The notes under the pieces: generated by a model | Databases searched by the model: none | What the model was told of the DNA's origin: nothing | What the model saw: the letters and a program-made list of their open reading frames with translations, nothing else | Position numbers and translations under genes: made by a program | Shown: piece after piece, positions 23,298 through 32,811 of the stretch | Layout: every line of letters starts with the position of its first letter | Position numbering within the stretch: the first letter of the stretch is position 1 | Source: Bradyrhizobium sp. SZCCT0153 | GTDB lineage: Bacteria > Pseudomonadota > Alphaproteobacteria > Rhizobiales > Xanthobacteraceae | Direction of reading: 5' to 3' | Assembly (NCBI RefSeq): GCF_018129995.1 | Contig: NZ_JAFCKS010000009.1 | Coordinates: 162,827 to 226,826 of the forward strand | DNA: 64,000 nt

Positions 23298-24611
23298 ATG
23301 GCCAATCTCGGCATGATCGAACTGTCGTTCATTCTGCTCGGCGTCATGATCCTGCTGCTGGGAAGCGGCGTCTGGATCGCGGTTTCGCTCGGGCTCGTCG
23401 GATTCGTGGCGATGGCGCTGACCACGAGCCTACCGCTCGGCTCGGTGCTTGCGACCACCACCTGGAGCGCGAGTTCGTCCTGGACGCTGGCTGCGCTGCC
23501 GCTGTTCATCTGGATGGGCGAAATCCTCTTCCGCACCAAATTGTCGGAGGAAATGTTCCGGGGGCTGTCACCCTGGGTTCAGTGGCTGCCCGGGCGGCTC
23601 ACTCATGTCAACGTGATCGGCTGCGGCATCTTTGCTGCGGTGTCGGGCTCCTCGGCGGCAACCTGCGCGACGATCGGCAAGATCGCGCTGCCCGAGCTCG
23701 ACAAGCGCGGCTACGACAAGAGCCTCAGCCTCGGATCGCTCGCAGGCTCCGGCACGCTCGGCCTGCTGATCCCGCCGTCGATCCCGATGGTCGTCTACGC
23801 CGTGACGGCGAATGTGTCCGTGCTTCAGGTGTTCCTCGGCGGCTTCCTGCCGGGGGTACTCGTGATGGTGCTCTATTCCGGCTACATCATCATCTGGTCG
23901 CTGCTGAACCCCAAGAAGATTCCGCCGCGTGATCCGCCGATGCCGTTCCGACAGAAGCTGCGCGAGTCGGCCAGGCTTGCGCCCTGCCTGTTGCTGATCC
24001 TTGCGGTCTTCCTCTCGCTCGTGCTCGGCTTTGCGACCGCGACCGAATGCGCCGCCTGGGGCGTCAGCGGCGCCTTGCTGCTGGCGTGGTGGAGCCGCAC
24101 GCTCACGCGCAAGAATTTCCTCGAGAGCATCATGAGTGCGACGCGCCTGACCTGCATGATCATGCTGATCCTGGCAGGCGCGGCCTACACCACGGCTGCA
24201 ATGGCCTATACCGGAATTCCGGCAGCGCTCGCCACCTGGGTCCAGGGCCAACAGCTGACGCCCGGCATGCTGGCGCTGTATCTGAGCATCATGTACATCA
24301 TCCTGGGATGCCTGATCGACGGCATATCGATGATCGTCCTGACCGCCGTGATCGTCCTGCCGATGGTCAAGCAGGCCGGTCTCGACCTGGTCTGGTTCGG
24401 CGTCTATCTCATCATCCACGTCGAGATGGCGCAGATCACGCCGCCGGTCGGATTCAATCTTTTCGTGCTCCAGAACATGAGCGGCCGCGATACGCTCACC
24501 GTCGCTCGGGCGGCGTTCCCTTTCTTCGTCCTGCTGCTCGCCGCCGTGTTCATCATCACGGAATATCCGCAGATCGTGATGTTCTTGCCCAAGCTCGCTT
24601 TCCCAGACTGA
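23298..24611 (+). CDS. TRAP transporter large permease (DctM type)
   Basis: A 437-residue DctM protein with about twelve membrane helices. Family landmarks include MGEILFRTKLSEEMFRGLSPW, the conserved SGSSAATCATIGKIALPEL loop, the GSGTLGLLIPPSIPMVVYAV hairpin and ITPPVGFNLFVLQ near the end. It forms the ion-coupled channel with the DctQ partner. A ribosome-binding site GGAGG precedes ATG 23298 with 7-nt spacing. Ligand unknown. Confidence 0.95.
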   Translation: MANLGMIELSFILLGVMILLLGSGVWIAVSLGLVGFVAMALTTSLPLGSVLATTTWSASSSWTLAALPLFIWMGEILFRTKLSEEMFRGLSPWVQWLPGRLTHVNVIGCGIFAAVSGSSAATCATIGKIALPELDKRGYDKSLSLGSLAGSGTLGLLIPPSIPMVVYAVTANVSVLQVFLGGFLPGVLVMVLYSGYIIIWSLLNPKKIPPRDPPMPFRQKLRESARLAPCLLLILAVFLSLVLGFATATECAAWGVSGALLLAWWSRTLTRKNFLESIMSATRLTCMIMLILAGAAYTTAAMAYTGIPAALATWVQGQQLTPGMLALYLSIMYIILGCLIDGISMIVLTAVIVLPMVKQAGLDLVWFGVYLIIHVEMAQITPPVGFNLFVLQNMSGRDTLTVARAAFPFFVLLLAAVFIITEYPQIVMFLPKLAFPD

Positions 24612-24650
24612 GCGTCCCCGTTTTTCAGATTGACTGTGAGGAGAAGCCCG

Positions 24651-25628
24651 ATGATGTCTCGTTTATTCCGCGCATCCTTGATCGCCGGCGCCGTGCTGGC
24701 TGCGACACCCGCGTTGGCTCAGACCAAATGGAATCTGCCGGCGGCATATCCGGCCGACAATCCGCACTCCGAGAATCTAGTGGCCTTCGCCAAGGACGTC
24801 GAAGCGGCCACATCCGGAAAGCTCCAGATCACGGTTCATCCCGGCGCTTCGCTGTTCAAGGCACCCGATATCAAACGCGCGGTGGTCACCGGGCAGGCCC
24901 AGATGGGCGAAGTGTTGCTGTCGATCCACGAGAACGAGGATCCGGTGTTCGGGGTCGACGTCGTGCCGTTTCTGGCGACCAGCTTCCCGGACGCCATGAA
25001 GCTGTACCAGGCGTCGAAGCCGTTGATCACGAAGAAGCTGGAGGCGCAGGGGCTCAAGCTCCTATTCGTGGTGCCGTGGGCGCCGCAGGGCGTCTATGTC
25101 AACAAGCCGCTCGCGACGATCGAGGACATGAAGGGCTTGAAGTGGCGCGCCTACAACGTTGGGACCGCACGCATCGGCGAATTGGTCGGCGCCCAGTCGG
25201 TGACGATCCAGGCTGCCGAGCTGCCGCAGGCGCTTGCGACCGGCGTGGTGAATTCCTTCATGTCGTCAGGCGGCACGGGTTACGATTCGAAGGCTTGGGA
25301 GTCGCTGAAATATTTCTATGACGTGCAGGCCTGGATTCCGAAGGACTACACTTTCGTCAACAAGGCTGCGTTCGAGGCGCTCGACAAGCCGACCCAGGAG
25401 GCGATCCTCAAGGCCGCCGCCACGGCGGAAACCCGCGGCTGGAAGGCCTGGGAAGAGAAGGCCAATTGGTACATCGATCAGCTCAAGGCGAAGGGCATGA
25501 CGGTCGAGCCGCCGACCCCGGCCCTCAAGGCCGGCTTCCAGAAGATCGGCGAGCAACTCACCACCGACTGGCTCAAGAAGGCAGGGGCCGATGGTCAGGC
25601 GCTGGTCGACGCCTACAAAAAGATGTGA
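24651..25628 (+). CDS. TRAP transporter substrate-binding protein (DctP type)
   Basis: A 325-residue periplasmic receptor with a signal peptide ending ATPALAQ|TKWN. DctP-family features include HPGASLFKAPDIKRAVVTGQ, VVPWAPQGVYVNKPLATIED and the ligand-carboxylate-binding region around KWRAYNVGTARIGELVG. Strong GAGGAGAAG ribosome-binding site. The gene order small permease, large permease, receptor (QMP) is a complete transporter. The ligand cannot be told from sequence; most characterised DctP proteins bind organic acids. Confidence 0.93.
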   Translation: MMSRLFRASLIAGAVLAATPALAQTKWNLPAAYPADNPHSENLVAFAKDVEAATSGKLQITVHPGASLFKAPDIKRAVVTGQAQMGEVLLSIHENEDPVFGVDVVPFLATSFPDAMKLYQASKPLITKKLEAQGLKLLFVVPWAPQGVYVNKPLATIEDMKGLKWRAYNVGTARIGELVGAQSVTIQAAELPQALATGVVNSFMSSGGTGYDSKAWESLKYFYDVQAWIPKDYTFVNKAAFEALDKPTQEAILKAAATAETRGWKAWEEKANWYIDQLKAKGMTVEPPTPALKAGFQKIGEQLTTDWLKKAGADGQALVDAYKKM

Positions 25629-25700
25629 GGGAGCGAGAGGCCTTCCGCTCGCCGTCCTCCGGCGTGTGGGCGGAAGACTTCTCCTCGATCACGAGGCGGG

Positions 25701-27101
25701 TCACCACGCGTAGCGCAGCATGGCCTTGCCGGTATAGGAGCGCATCACGCTCGACACCTCGCTGTCGAAGTTGGCGGTGGCGGACCAGCCGTTGAGGTCA
25801 CGCAGCTCGATTGCGACGCCCGTGAGCGCCGCGTTCCGCGCCAATGCCGTGCCGCCTGTGACAAATCTCTGAGCGGGCAGGGGCTGGAATGCCGCCGGCA
25901 TTGCTTGTCCCGCGCTGAAATCATGCGCCCAGGCAAGACGTCCGCGCAGGCTCATCACGCTGCTGAACAGCGCAAAGGATGCGCTCGTGCGCAGTCCGAG
26001 TTCGGTGCGGGTATCGGTGAAACTGTCATTGCCGGATGCTGCCGGGAACGCATTGGCCGCGGAGGGTGGTTGTGTTGCATCGGCGGGCAGGCGGAAGGCG
26101 GTGATTTGCGCCGCCGCATAGGGCGTGATGCCGACCCAGGGCACGGCAAGGCGATAGCCGCTCTCGAGGCGGCCGGAATAGGCGTAGGCGTTGACGGCGG
26201 CGTTGAGTGAACCCGTGCCGGCCGGCGTCACCTGATAATCGCCGGTGATGGCCTGCCAGCCATACCCCAGCGCGCTCGCGACATAGGCCGGGCCAACCGA
26301 ATGTCTGACGAAGCCGCCGGCCTGGAACAGGTCGGAGCGGCCACTTGTAAAATTGTTGGCGAAGCCGGTGCCGCCGCCGGCAAGCGCAAAGCCTATCCGG
26401 GTTTGCGGCGAGAGCGAATAATCCGCGCCGGCCACGGTCCCAAAACTCCGGCTGGCCGCGCCGCTGCCACCGGTCGACACCTGCGAGCCGCCGAAGCCGG
26501 CAGCCCAGACGCTCCAGTGCGGGGCTGCGAGCGAAGGTTTACCGTAGATCATTCCATAGACTTCGCGTCCGATGCCGCCATGCGTCCGGTCAGCTCCGGG
26601 ATCGGCGTAGGCTGCGAGCTCTGCGTCGAGCCCGGCGGGGCCGACGCCGCGCCCGTCAATGGCGGGATCGAGCAGGGTCTGCGTGAACTGCGTCATCGCC
26701 AGGAAAGTCGCCTGCGCGGCCTCGCTCTGCGAGGCACCCTCTGAGCCGCCGCCATAGGCTTGCCGCATGCCGAAGCGTGCCCTGCCAGCGACGCCCGGTG
26801 GCTCGGCAGGCTGCATGCCGCCTCCACCGCCGCCATTGCCGAACCATGCGCCCGCGAAACTCGACGGCTGCGGGCCGCCAAACCCAGCGCCCGCGAAATT
26901 ATTGGAGCCATAGCCCGAGGCGCTTGGGCCGCCGGCTCCAAACCCTTGAGCCCCGAACCCTTGAACCCAGACCCCTTGGACCGCAAATCCTGGCAAGGCG
27001 GCGAATGCGCCGTACTCGCGCGTGGCCTGCGCGGCCGCTGCATTGGGCAGCAGCAGTCCCGTCAGGAATAGCAGCAGACGCGCACGCACGTCTGTGCTCA
27101 C
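25701..27101 (-). CDS. Autotransporter with short Gly-rich passenger
   Basis: A 466-residue outer-membrane protein starting at GTG 27101. The signal peptide (RLLLFLTGLLLPNAAAA|QATRE) is followed by a ~70-residue Gly/Phe/Ala-rich passenger made of short repeats (QGFGAQGFGAGG, FAGAGFGGPQ), then a β-domain of about 290 residues from GKPSLAAPHWSVWAAGFGG to the terminal KAMLRYAW. The aromatic C-terminal residue is the BAM recognition signature. The passenger is too short for an enzyme or adhesin repeat domain. It is convergent with the TRAP operon. Confidence 0.85.
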   Translation of the reverse strand: MSTDVRARLLLFLTGLLLPNAAAAQATREYGAFAALPGFAVQGVWVQGFGAQGFGAGGPSASGYGSNNFAGAGFGGPQPSSFAGAWFGNGGGGGGMQPAEPPGVAGRARFGMRQAYGGGSEGASQSEAAQATFLAMTQFTQTLLDPAIDGRGVGPAGLDAELAAYADPGADRTHGGIGREVYGMIYGKPSLAAPHWSVWAAGFGGSQVSTGGSGAASRSFGTVAGADYSLSPQTRIGFALAGGGTGFANNFTSGRSDLFQAGGFVRHSVGPAYVASALGYGWQAITGDYQVTPAGTGSLNAAVNAYAYSGRLESGYRLAVPWVGITPYAAAQITAFRLPADATQPPSAANAFPAASGNDSFTDTRTELGLRTSASFALFSSVMSLRGRLAWAHDFSAGQAMPAAFQPLPAQRFVTGGTALARNAALTGVAIELRDLNGWSATANFDSEVSSVMRSYTGKAMLRYAW

Positions 27102-27343
27102 GACACCAACCGCAGCATGAAGCGCCCCAACCGCGCCGGTCGCCGTCGGCCGCGCAGCCCGCGCGACGAATCATTTGGAATCAGCGAATCCGGTGAGGCG
27201 GAATCGTAAATGCGTCTCTAACGATTTCCAAACTTTTCCTGTCGTGTCCCGACGTCGTCAAACCTACGCGTTCGGTTTCGGAGCGACGCATGATCGGCGC
27301 GCAAATGCGATTTGTGTTTCCATATGTTTCCAAAGAGACAAGC

Positions 27344-28993
27344 TCAGGTCGAGATTGCCTTCATCGATCCCACTTCGTTGCGCAGCAGGAATTTCTGGAT
27401 CTTGCCCGTGGACGTCTTCGGGATGGGCCCGAACACGACGGCCTTCGGCGTCTTGAAGCCGCTCATATGCGAGCGGCAGAAGGCGATGATGTCGGCCTCG
27501 CTCGCACTCGCACCGTCCTTCAGTTCGACGAAGGCACAAGGCACCTCGCCCCATTTCGGATCGGGCTTTGCGACCACGGCGGCGAACAGCACGGCCGGGT
27601 GCTTGTAGAGGATGTCCTCGACCTCGACGGAGGAAATGTTCTCGCCGCCGGAGATGATGATGTCCTTGGAGCGATCCTTGATGATGATGTAGCCGTGCGC
27701 GTCGAGCACGCCGAGATCGCCGGTGTGAAACCAGCCGCCCTCGAAGGCCTCCTTCGTCGCCTTCTCGTTCTTGAGATAGCCCTTCATCACGATGTTGCCG
27801 CGGAACATGACCTCGCCGATGGTCTCGCCGTCGCGCGGCACTTGTTTCATCGTCTGCGGATCGATGACGGTGACACCTTCCTCGAGCGGGTAGGGCACGC
27901 CCTGCCGGCGCTTCATGCTGGCGCGCTCGGCGGCGGGCAGGTCATCCCAGCCGGGCTGCTCGGCGCAGACGGAGGCGGGGCCGTAGACCTCGGTCAGGCC
28001 GTAGACGTGCGTCAGCTTGATGCCGATGTTTTCGGCGCCTTCGAGCACCGCGACGGGAGGGGCGGCGCCGGCGATCAGGCCAACGACGCGGCGCGCGGCG
28101 TTGCCCTTCGGCGCGTCGGGCGCGTTGATCAGCGTGTTGTAGACGATCGGCGCGCCGCACATGTGGGTAACGCCGTGCTGCTTGATCAGCTCGAATATCC
28201 GGGTCGGCTCGACCTTGCGCAGGCAGACATTGATGCCGGCGGCGGCCGCGATCGTCCAGGGGAAGCACCAGCCGTTGCAGTGGAACATCGGCAGCGTCCA
28301 GAGATAGACCGGATGCTGGCCGAGTTGGCCTGCAAGGATATTGCTGACGGCGTTCAGATACGCGCCGCGATGATGGGTGACGACGCCCTTGGGATTGCCC
28401 GTCGTGCCCGAGGTGTAGCTCAGCGCGATGGCGTCCCATTCGTCGCGCGGCGGGATCGCAGCGAAGTCCGGATCGCCTTGCGCGACGGCGGCCTCGTACT
28501 CGATCTCGCCGATGCGCCTGCCACCCTTGAAGGCAGCGTCGTCGACGTCGACCACGAACGGCTTTGGCCCGCTCATCCGCGCCAGCGCGTCGGTGATGAC
28601 GCCCGAAAATTCCGGATCGACCAGGATGATTTTCGCCCCGCCATGATCCAGCTGGAACGCGATCGAGGGCGCATCGAGGCGGATGTTGAGTGCGTTGAGC
28701 ACGGCGCCCGTCATGGGCACGGCGAAATGCGCTTCGTTCATCGCCGGAATGTTCGGCAGCATCGCCGCGACGGTGTCGCCGACGCCGATGCCCCTGCCGG
28801 CGAGCCAGGACGCAAAGCGCCTGCAGCGCTCGTAGGTCTGCGCCCAGGTGAAGCTGCGGCCTTCATAGACGGTGCTGACATGATCGGGATAGACGGCGGC
28901 GCTGCGCGCGAGGAAGCTCAGCGGGCTGAGCGGCACGTAATTGGCGGGCGTCTTGTCGAGGCCGATATTGTACTGGTTCTGCCGCTCGCTCAT
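27344..28993 (-). CDS. Acyl-CoA synthetase (AMP-forming)
   Basis: A 549-residue ANL-superfamily ligase that adenylates a carboxylic acid and forms its CoA thioester. The P-loop-like motif is YTSGTTGNPKGV, the A5-type motif is HVYGLTEVYGP, the A7/A8 motifs are WFHTGDLGVLDAHGYIIIKDR and SGGENISSVEVE, and the catalytic Lys motif is TSTGKIQKFLLR. Substrate chain length is not determinable; the layout resembles medium-chain/DMSP-type CoA ligases. I chose MSERQNQYN at 28993 over an upstream extension that overlaps the permease gene. It is likely co-transcribed with the TRAP permease and receptor upstream. Confidence 0.93.
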   Translation of the reverse strand: MSERQNQYNIGLDKTPANYVPLSPLSFLARSAAVYPDHVSTVYEGRSFTWAQTYERCRRFASWLAGRGIGVGDTVAAMLPNIPAMNEAHFAVPMTGAVLNALNIRLDAPSIAFQLDHGGAKIILVDPEFSGVITDALARMSGPKPFVVDVDDAAFKGGRRIGEIEYEAAVAQGDPDFAAIPPRDEWDAIALSYTSGTTGNPKGVVTHHRGAYLNAVSNILAGQLGQHPVYLWTLPMFHCNGWCFPWTIAAAAGINVCLRKVEPTRIFELIKQHGVTHMCGAPIVYNTLINAPDAPKGNAARRVVGLIAGAAPPVAVLEGAENIGIKLTHVYGLTEVYGPASVCAEQPGWDDLPAAERASMKRRQGVPYPLEEGVTVIDPQTMKQVPRDGETIGEVMFRGNIVMKGYLKNEKATKEAFEGGWFHTGDLGVLDAHGYIIIKDRSKDIIISGGENISSVEVEDILYKHPAVLFAAVVAKPDPKWGEVPCAFVELKDGASASEADIIAFCRSHMSGFKTPKAVVFGPIPKTSTGKIQKFLLRNEVGSMKAIST

Positions 28994-29016
28994 CGACACC
29001 TCCCTTACGCGCCGGC

Positions 29017-30906
29017 CTACAGGAATCCGATCGAGATCCACGGAAAGACGGCGACGACGATCAATCCCATCAGCAGCGCCAGCAGGTAGCCCCAGATCGG
29101 CCTGATGCCTTCAGCCGGATCGACGCGTCCGATGGCGCAGGCGGCATAATAGCCGACGCCGAACGGCGGGGCGAATAGCCCGATACCCATCGCCAAAATG
29201 ATCACCATCGCATAGTGCACCTCGTGCACGCCGACGGCACGGGCGATCGGAAACAGCAGAGGCCCGAACAGCACGATCGCCGGAATGCCCTCCAGCACGC
29301 TGCCGAGGATGGTGAAGGCTAGGATCGACACGGCGATGAAGGTCGCCGCTCCGCCGGGCAACCCGGTCATGGCGGACGCCAGCGACCGCGAGAAGCCGGA
29401 TTGCGTCAGGCCCCAGGCCATGCCGGTCGCAGTGCCGATGATCAGGAGGATCGCGCCCGACAGGGCGGCGGTTTCGACCAGCATCGGAAACAGCCGGCGC
29501 CAGTCGAAGCGGCGGTAGACGAGGAGGCCGACCAGGGCTCCATAGACAATGCCTATGGTGGAGACTTCGGTCGCGGTGGCGATGCCCTCGACGACGGCGT
29601 AGCGGATCACGAAAGGCAGGGCGAGCGCGGGCAGGGCGATGATGAAGGTCTTGCCGACCTCGCTGGGGCTGGCGCGTTGGACATGGCTCATGTCCTCGTG
29701 GCGGTAGCGCCACCACACCAGCATGCACAGCGTGATCGCGAGCACGACGCCGGGCAGCAAGCCGCCGGTGAACAGCGCGGCGATCGAGACGCCGGTGACG
29801 GAACCGATCGTGATCAGCACCAGGCTCGGCGGAATGGTCTCGGTCTGGGCGCCGGTCGCAGCAAGAAGCGCGACGAGATCACCGGGCTTGGCACCGCGCT
29901 GCTTCATCTCGGGGAACAGCACGGGCGCGACCGCCGCCATGTCGGCAGCCTTGGCGCCGGAGATGCCGGAGACGAGGTACATCGCGCCGACGAGGACGTA
30001 GTGCAGGCCGCCGCGGACATGGCCGAGCAGGCTCGCCAGGAACGCCACCATGGCCCGCGCCATGCCGGTCATTTCGATCTGCAGCCCCAGGAACACGAAC
30101 AGCGGCACCGAGAGCAGGATGAGGTGGCTCATGCCCTCGTCCATCCGCCCGACCAGCACCATGACCGGCGTGCGTGTCGTCAGCGCCAGATAGCCGAAGA
30201 TCGCGAGGCCGAAGCCGAAGGCGATGGGAACGCCGGCAAAGACGCAGAAGCCGGCAACGCCGACGAAGAAGATGACGAGGTTGAGGTTGCCGAGGGGCCG
30301 CAGATAAGGCTGCGCCAGCCAGAACAGGCCGACGACGACGGCAACGCAGATCACCGCCGTCAGCACCATGCGGTAATCGGCCGCGCGCAGCAGCCGCAAC
30401 AGCGCAAACGCCGCCATCAGGCAGATGCCGGCCGGCAGCGCCGCGGCGCGCCACATGTTGGAGATCTGGAGCGCCGGCGTGGTGATGAAGCTCTCTTCGT
30501 AGGCGTAGTCGTAGGACGGCCAGACGATCAGGGCCAGGAAGGCCAGCGCCGCGCAGGTCGCGACCAGATCGAGCCAGGCCCGCATCGCGGGCTTTGCGCT
30601 GGCGACGACCGCGGTCATGCGCATGTGCTCGGAGCGGCGGAACGCGACCGCCGCGCCCAGCATGGCGAGCCACAGGAACAGGATCGAGGCGAGTTCGTCC
30701 GACCAGATCAGCGGCCGGTGCACACCGTAGCGTGCGACCACGCCGGCGAACAGGATCGCGATCTCGGCGACGACCAGGGTCGCCGCCGGGATTTCGACGA
30801 GCAGGCCGAGTGCGCGCTCCAGCGAGGCCAGCAGCGAAGGTCGGCGAGGGGACTGAACCGCCGCCTCGCCCGCCACTCCGGTCACCTCGACCTCGATATG
30901 AGCCAT
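29017..30906 (-). CDS. TRAP transporter permease, fused small and large subunits (DctQ-DctM)
   Basis: A 629-residue single polypeptide. Residues about 25-190 are a four-helix DctQ module (RYGVHRPLIWSDELASILFLW), followed by a linking helix. From about 205 comes a DctM module with VSGISGAKAADMAAVAPVLF, TIPPSLVLITIGSVTGVSIA and FAPPFGVGYYAACA. Fused QM permeases are known in this family. It lies between the receptor gene (15 nt upstream) and the acyl-CoA synthetase (23 nt downstream), so import and activation of the same acid is a reasonable inference. Confidence 0.93.
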   Translation of the reverse strand: MAHIEVEVTGVAGEAAVQSPRRPSLLASLERALGLLVEIPAATLVVAEIAILFAGVVARYGVHRPLIWSDELASILFLWLAMLGAAVAFRRSEHMRMTAVVASAKPAMRAWLDLVATCAALAFLALIVWPSYDYAYEESFITTPALQISNMWRAAALPAGICLMAAFALLRLLRAADYRMVLTAVICVAVVVGLFWLAQPYLRPLGNLNLVIFFVGVAGFCVFAGVPIAFGFGLAIFGYLALTTRTPVMVLVGRMDEGMSHLILLSVPLFVFLGLQIEMTGMARAMVAFLASLLGHVRGGLHYVLVGAMYLVSGISGAKAADMAAVAPVLFPEMKQRGAKPGDLVALLAATGAQTETIPPSLVLITIGSVTGVSIAALFTGGLLPGVVLAITLCMLVWWRYRHEDMSHVQRASPSEVGKTFIIALPALALPFVIRYAVVEGIATATEVSTIGIVYGALVGLLVYRRFDWRRLFPMLVETAALSGAILLIIGTATGMAWGLTQSGFSRSLASAMTGLPGGAATFIAVSILAFTILGSVLEGIPAIVLFGPLLFPIARAVGVHEVHYAMVIILAMGIGLFAPPFGVGYYAACAIGRVDPAEGIRPIWGYLLALLMGLIVVAVFPWISIGFL

Positions 30907-30921
30907 GTCGGCCCCAACGTG

Positions 30922-31941
30922 TTACGACAGCTTGCCGACGGCCTTTTCCAGCAAGTCCCAGGCCTGGTCGCCATACTTGCCCTTCCACTCGGAATAGAAG
31001 CCGGCCGTGCGCAGCTTGTCGCGGAACGGCGCCACGGTGGGCTGGTTGAAGGTCAGGCCCTTGGTCGCGAGCTCCTGCTGGAGATTGGCATTGAGCTTGG
31101 CGGTATCCTCACGCTCCTTGATGGCGGCCGCATTGATGTTCTTGGCGACGATCGTGCGGACGTCCTCAGGAAGGCTGCTCCAGGCCTTGCGGTTGGCGAG
31201 GAACCAGAAGCCGTCCCACATGTGGTTGGTCAGCGAACAGTACTTCTGCACCTCGTAAAGCTTGGCGGTCGAGATGATCGCCAGCGGGTTCTCCTGGCCC
31301 TCGACGATCCTGGTCTGGAGCGCGGAATAGACCTCGGCGAAATTGATCGAGGCGGGCGCCGCATCGAATGCCTTGAACATCGAGGTCCACAGCGGCGACA
31401 CCGGCACGCGGATCTTGAAGCCCTTGAAATCCTCAGGCCCGTTGATCGGCTTGCTCGACGACGTGGTCTGGCGGAAACCGTTGTCCCAGATCTTGTCCAT
31501 GACCTCGAGCCCGGCCTTCTTGATCTCGCCGCGGACGAAGGCGCCGAGATCGCCGTCCATGGCCTTCCAGACCGTGCCGTAGTCCGGGAACGCGAAGCCG
31601 ATGCCGTTGATGGACGCCGCCGGCACCAGGGTCGACAGGATCAGGCCCGACAGCGTGAAGAACTCGACGCCGCCGGAGCGGATCTGGCTCAGCATGTCGG
31701 TGTCCGACCCGAGCTGGTTGTTCGGGAAGATCTGGAGGTCGAACTTGCCGCCTGTCTCGGCCTTGATCGCCGCGGCCATCTCCTTGGCGCGCACGTTCAG
31801 CGGATGGGTGTCCGGCAGGTTGTTGGCGTATTTGTAGGTGAACTCGGCGCTCTGGGCGCGGGCCACATGGGGCGCGCTGAGGCCGCCCAGGACCGCGGTC
31901 GCGGCGGAGGCCTTGAGAAGCGTGCGTCGGGAAAAGCTCAT
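30922..31941 (-). CDS. TRAP transporter substrate-binding protein (DctP type)
   Basis: A 339-residue periplasmic receptor. The N-terminus MSFSRRTLLKASAATAVLGG carries a twin-arginine signal with cleavage after VARAQ. DctP-family core: YKYANNLPDTHPLNVRAKEM, then GFKIRVPVSPLWTSMFKAF and the NFAEVYSALQTRIVEGQENP helix that contacts ligand. It is first in a three-gene minus-strand operon (receptor, fused permease, acyl-CoA ligase). The export route is inferred from the SRRTLLK motif. Confidence 0.93.
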   Translation of the reverse strand: MSFSRRTLLKASAATAVLGGLSAPHVARAQSAEFTYKYANNLPDTHPLNVRAKEMAAAIKAETGGKFDLQIFPNNQLGSDTDMLSQIRSGGVEFFTLSGLILSTLVPAASINGIGFAFPDYGTVWKAMDGDLGAFVRGEIKKAGLEVMDKIWDNGFRQTTSSSKPINGPEDFKGFKIRVPVSPLWTSMFKAFDAAPASINFAEVYSALQTRIVEGQENPLAIISTAKLYEVQKYCSLTNHMWDGFWFLANRKAWSSLPEDVRTIVAKNINAAAIKEREDTAKLNANLQQELATKGLTFNQPTVAPFRDKLRTAGFYSEWKGKYGDQAWDLLEKAVGKLS

Positions 31942-32811
31942 GGGTCTGCTTCCTCGGAAGGTTTGTTGTTGTTCTGAGACGCAAACCTATAAGGACGGAA
32001 GGCCATGAGGTCATCTGCGATCTCGCGAAGCCTCGCTTATTGCAGCCGGACATCGTCGCGGCAATATCGGCTTTCGGCGAGATGGGCCGGATGCAAAATG
32101 TGAAAAACAACCCCATGCACAGTAGCCGTCAAGCCCTGGCACAGTGGTCGAGGCACGGCGTGGAAACGGCGCCAAAGCGAAGGCGCGGCAGTAGGAGTTT
32201 TGCCTAAGCTATTGATCCAATTCTATATAAATATATTCCATAATATACCTTATGCGAATCGGCGATATGGCTCGGGATGCCTGGATGCGGTTCGCCCCAC
32301 CGCCCTGATTTGAGTTGGTGCGCCCGGATCCTGAGTAGCCTGATACGCCAGAGGACCGTCAGAGAGCCGCCTGGTCGCGACTGCACCGATGTCGGACGGT
32401 TCGCCTCGTGAACAAGCTTCATGCACCCGCACGACCGCGCGAGATCGTGGGTCCCGAAAGCCAACCTCGAGCGCGATCGAACGTGGGATCGCCGGCGCCG
32501 GTCCCCCGGCCCTCAGCCATATCTGCGCAATGGGTTTCAGGACGCTTTCCGGGTCTGCGGACCGCGAAGGAAAGTTCGGGATTGTGGGCCAGTTCATAGA
32601 AGCAAGGCCGCGGGAACCCCAGAGTTGAATGGCTGTATCGGCTCGATACGCGGCTGCAAGGACCGTCCGTCCGACAGCCGTCGGTAAAAGTCCATGACCC
32701 CACCCGCAACATTGTGGGGCAGATTACATATTTGCGGAAAAAGACACGTTACGGTTGTGTTTTAGCAAGGCGCGACGAGGGGTCGGGCGCCTGCACCAGG
32801 GAGATAAATCG
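31942..32811. other. 870-bp divergent intergenic region
   Basis: It lies between the TRAP receptor (minus) and the peroxidase-P450 gene (plus). It contains the second copy of a 25-bp dispersed repeat (32104-32128) and an unusually AT-rich patch (32217-32252, for example CTATATAAATATATTCC) that could be promoter or bent DNA. Between 32250 and 32712 only overlapping low-quality frames are seen in all directions. Nothing further can be supported as a gene. Confidence 0.55.
32104..32128 (-). repeat. 25-bp dispersed repeat, copy 2
   Basis: Reverse-complement identical over 25 bp to 9241-9265. It lies about 160 nt upstream of the TRAP receptor start on the minus strand. Confidence 0.7.

Noticed and set aside
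29401..31977. 858-codon plus-strand frame opposite the TRAP permease and receptor
   Set aside because: Asp/Arg/Gln/His-rich shadow spanning two clearly real minus-strand genes.
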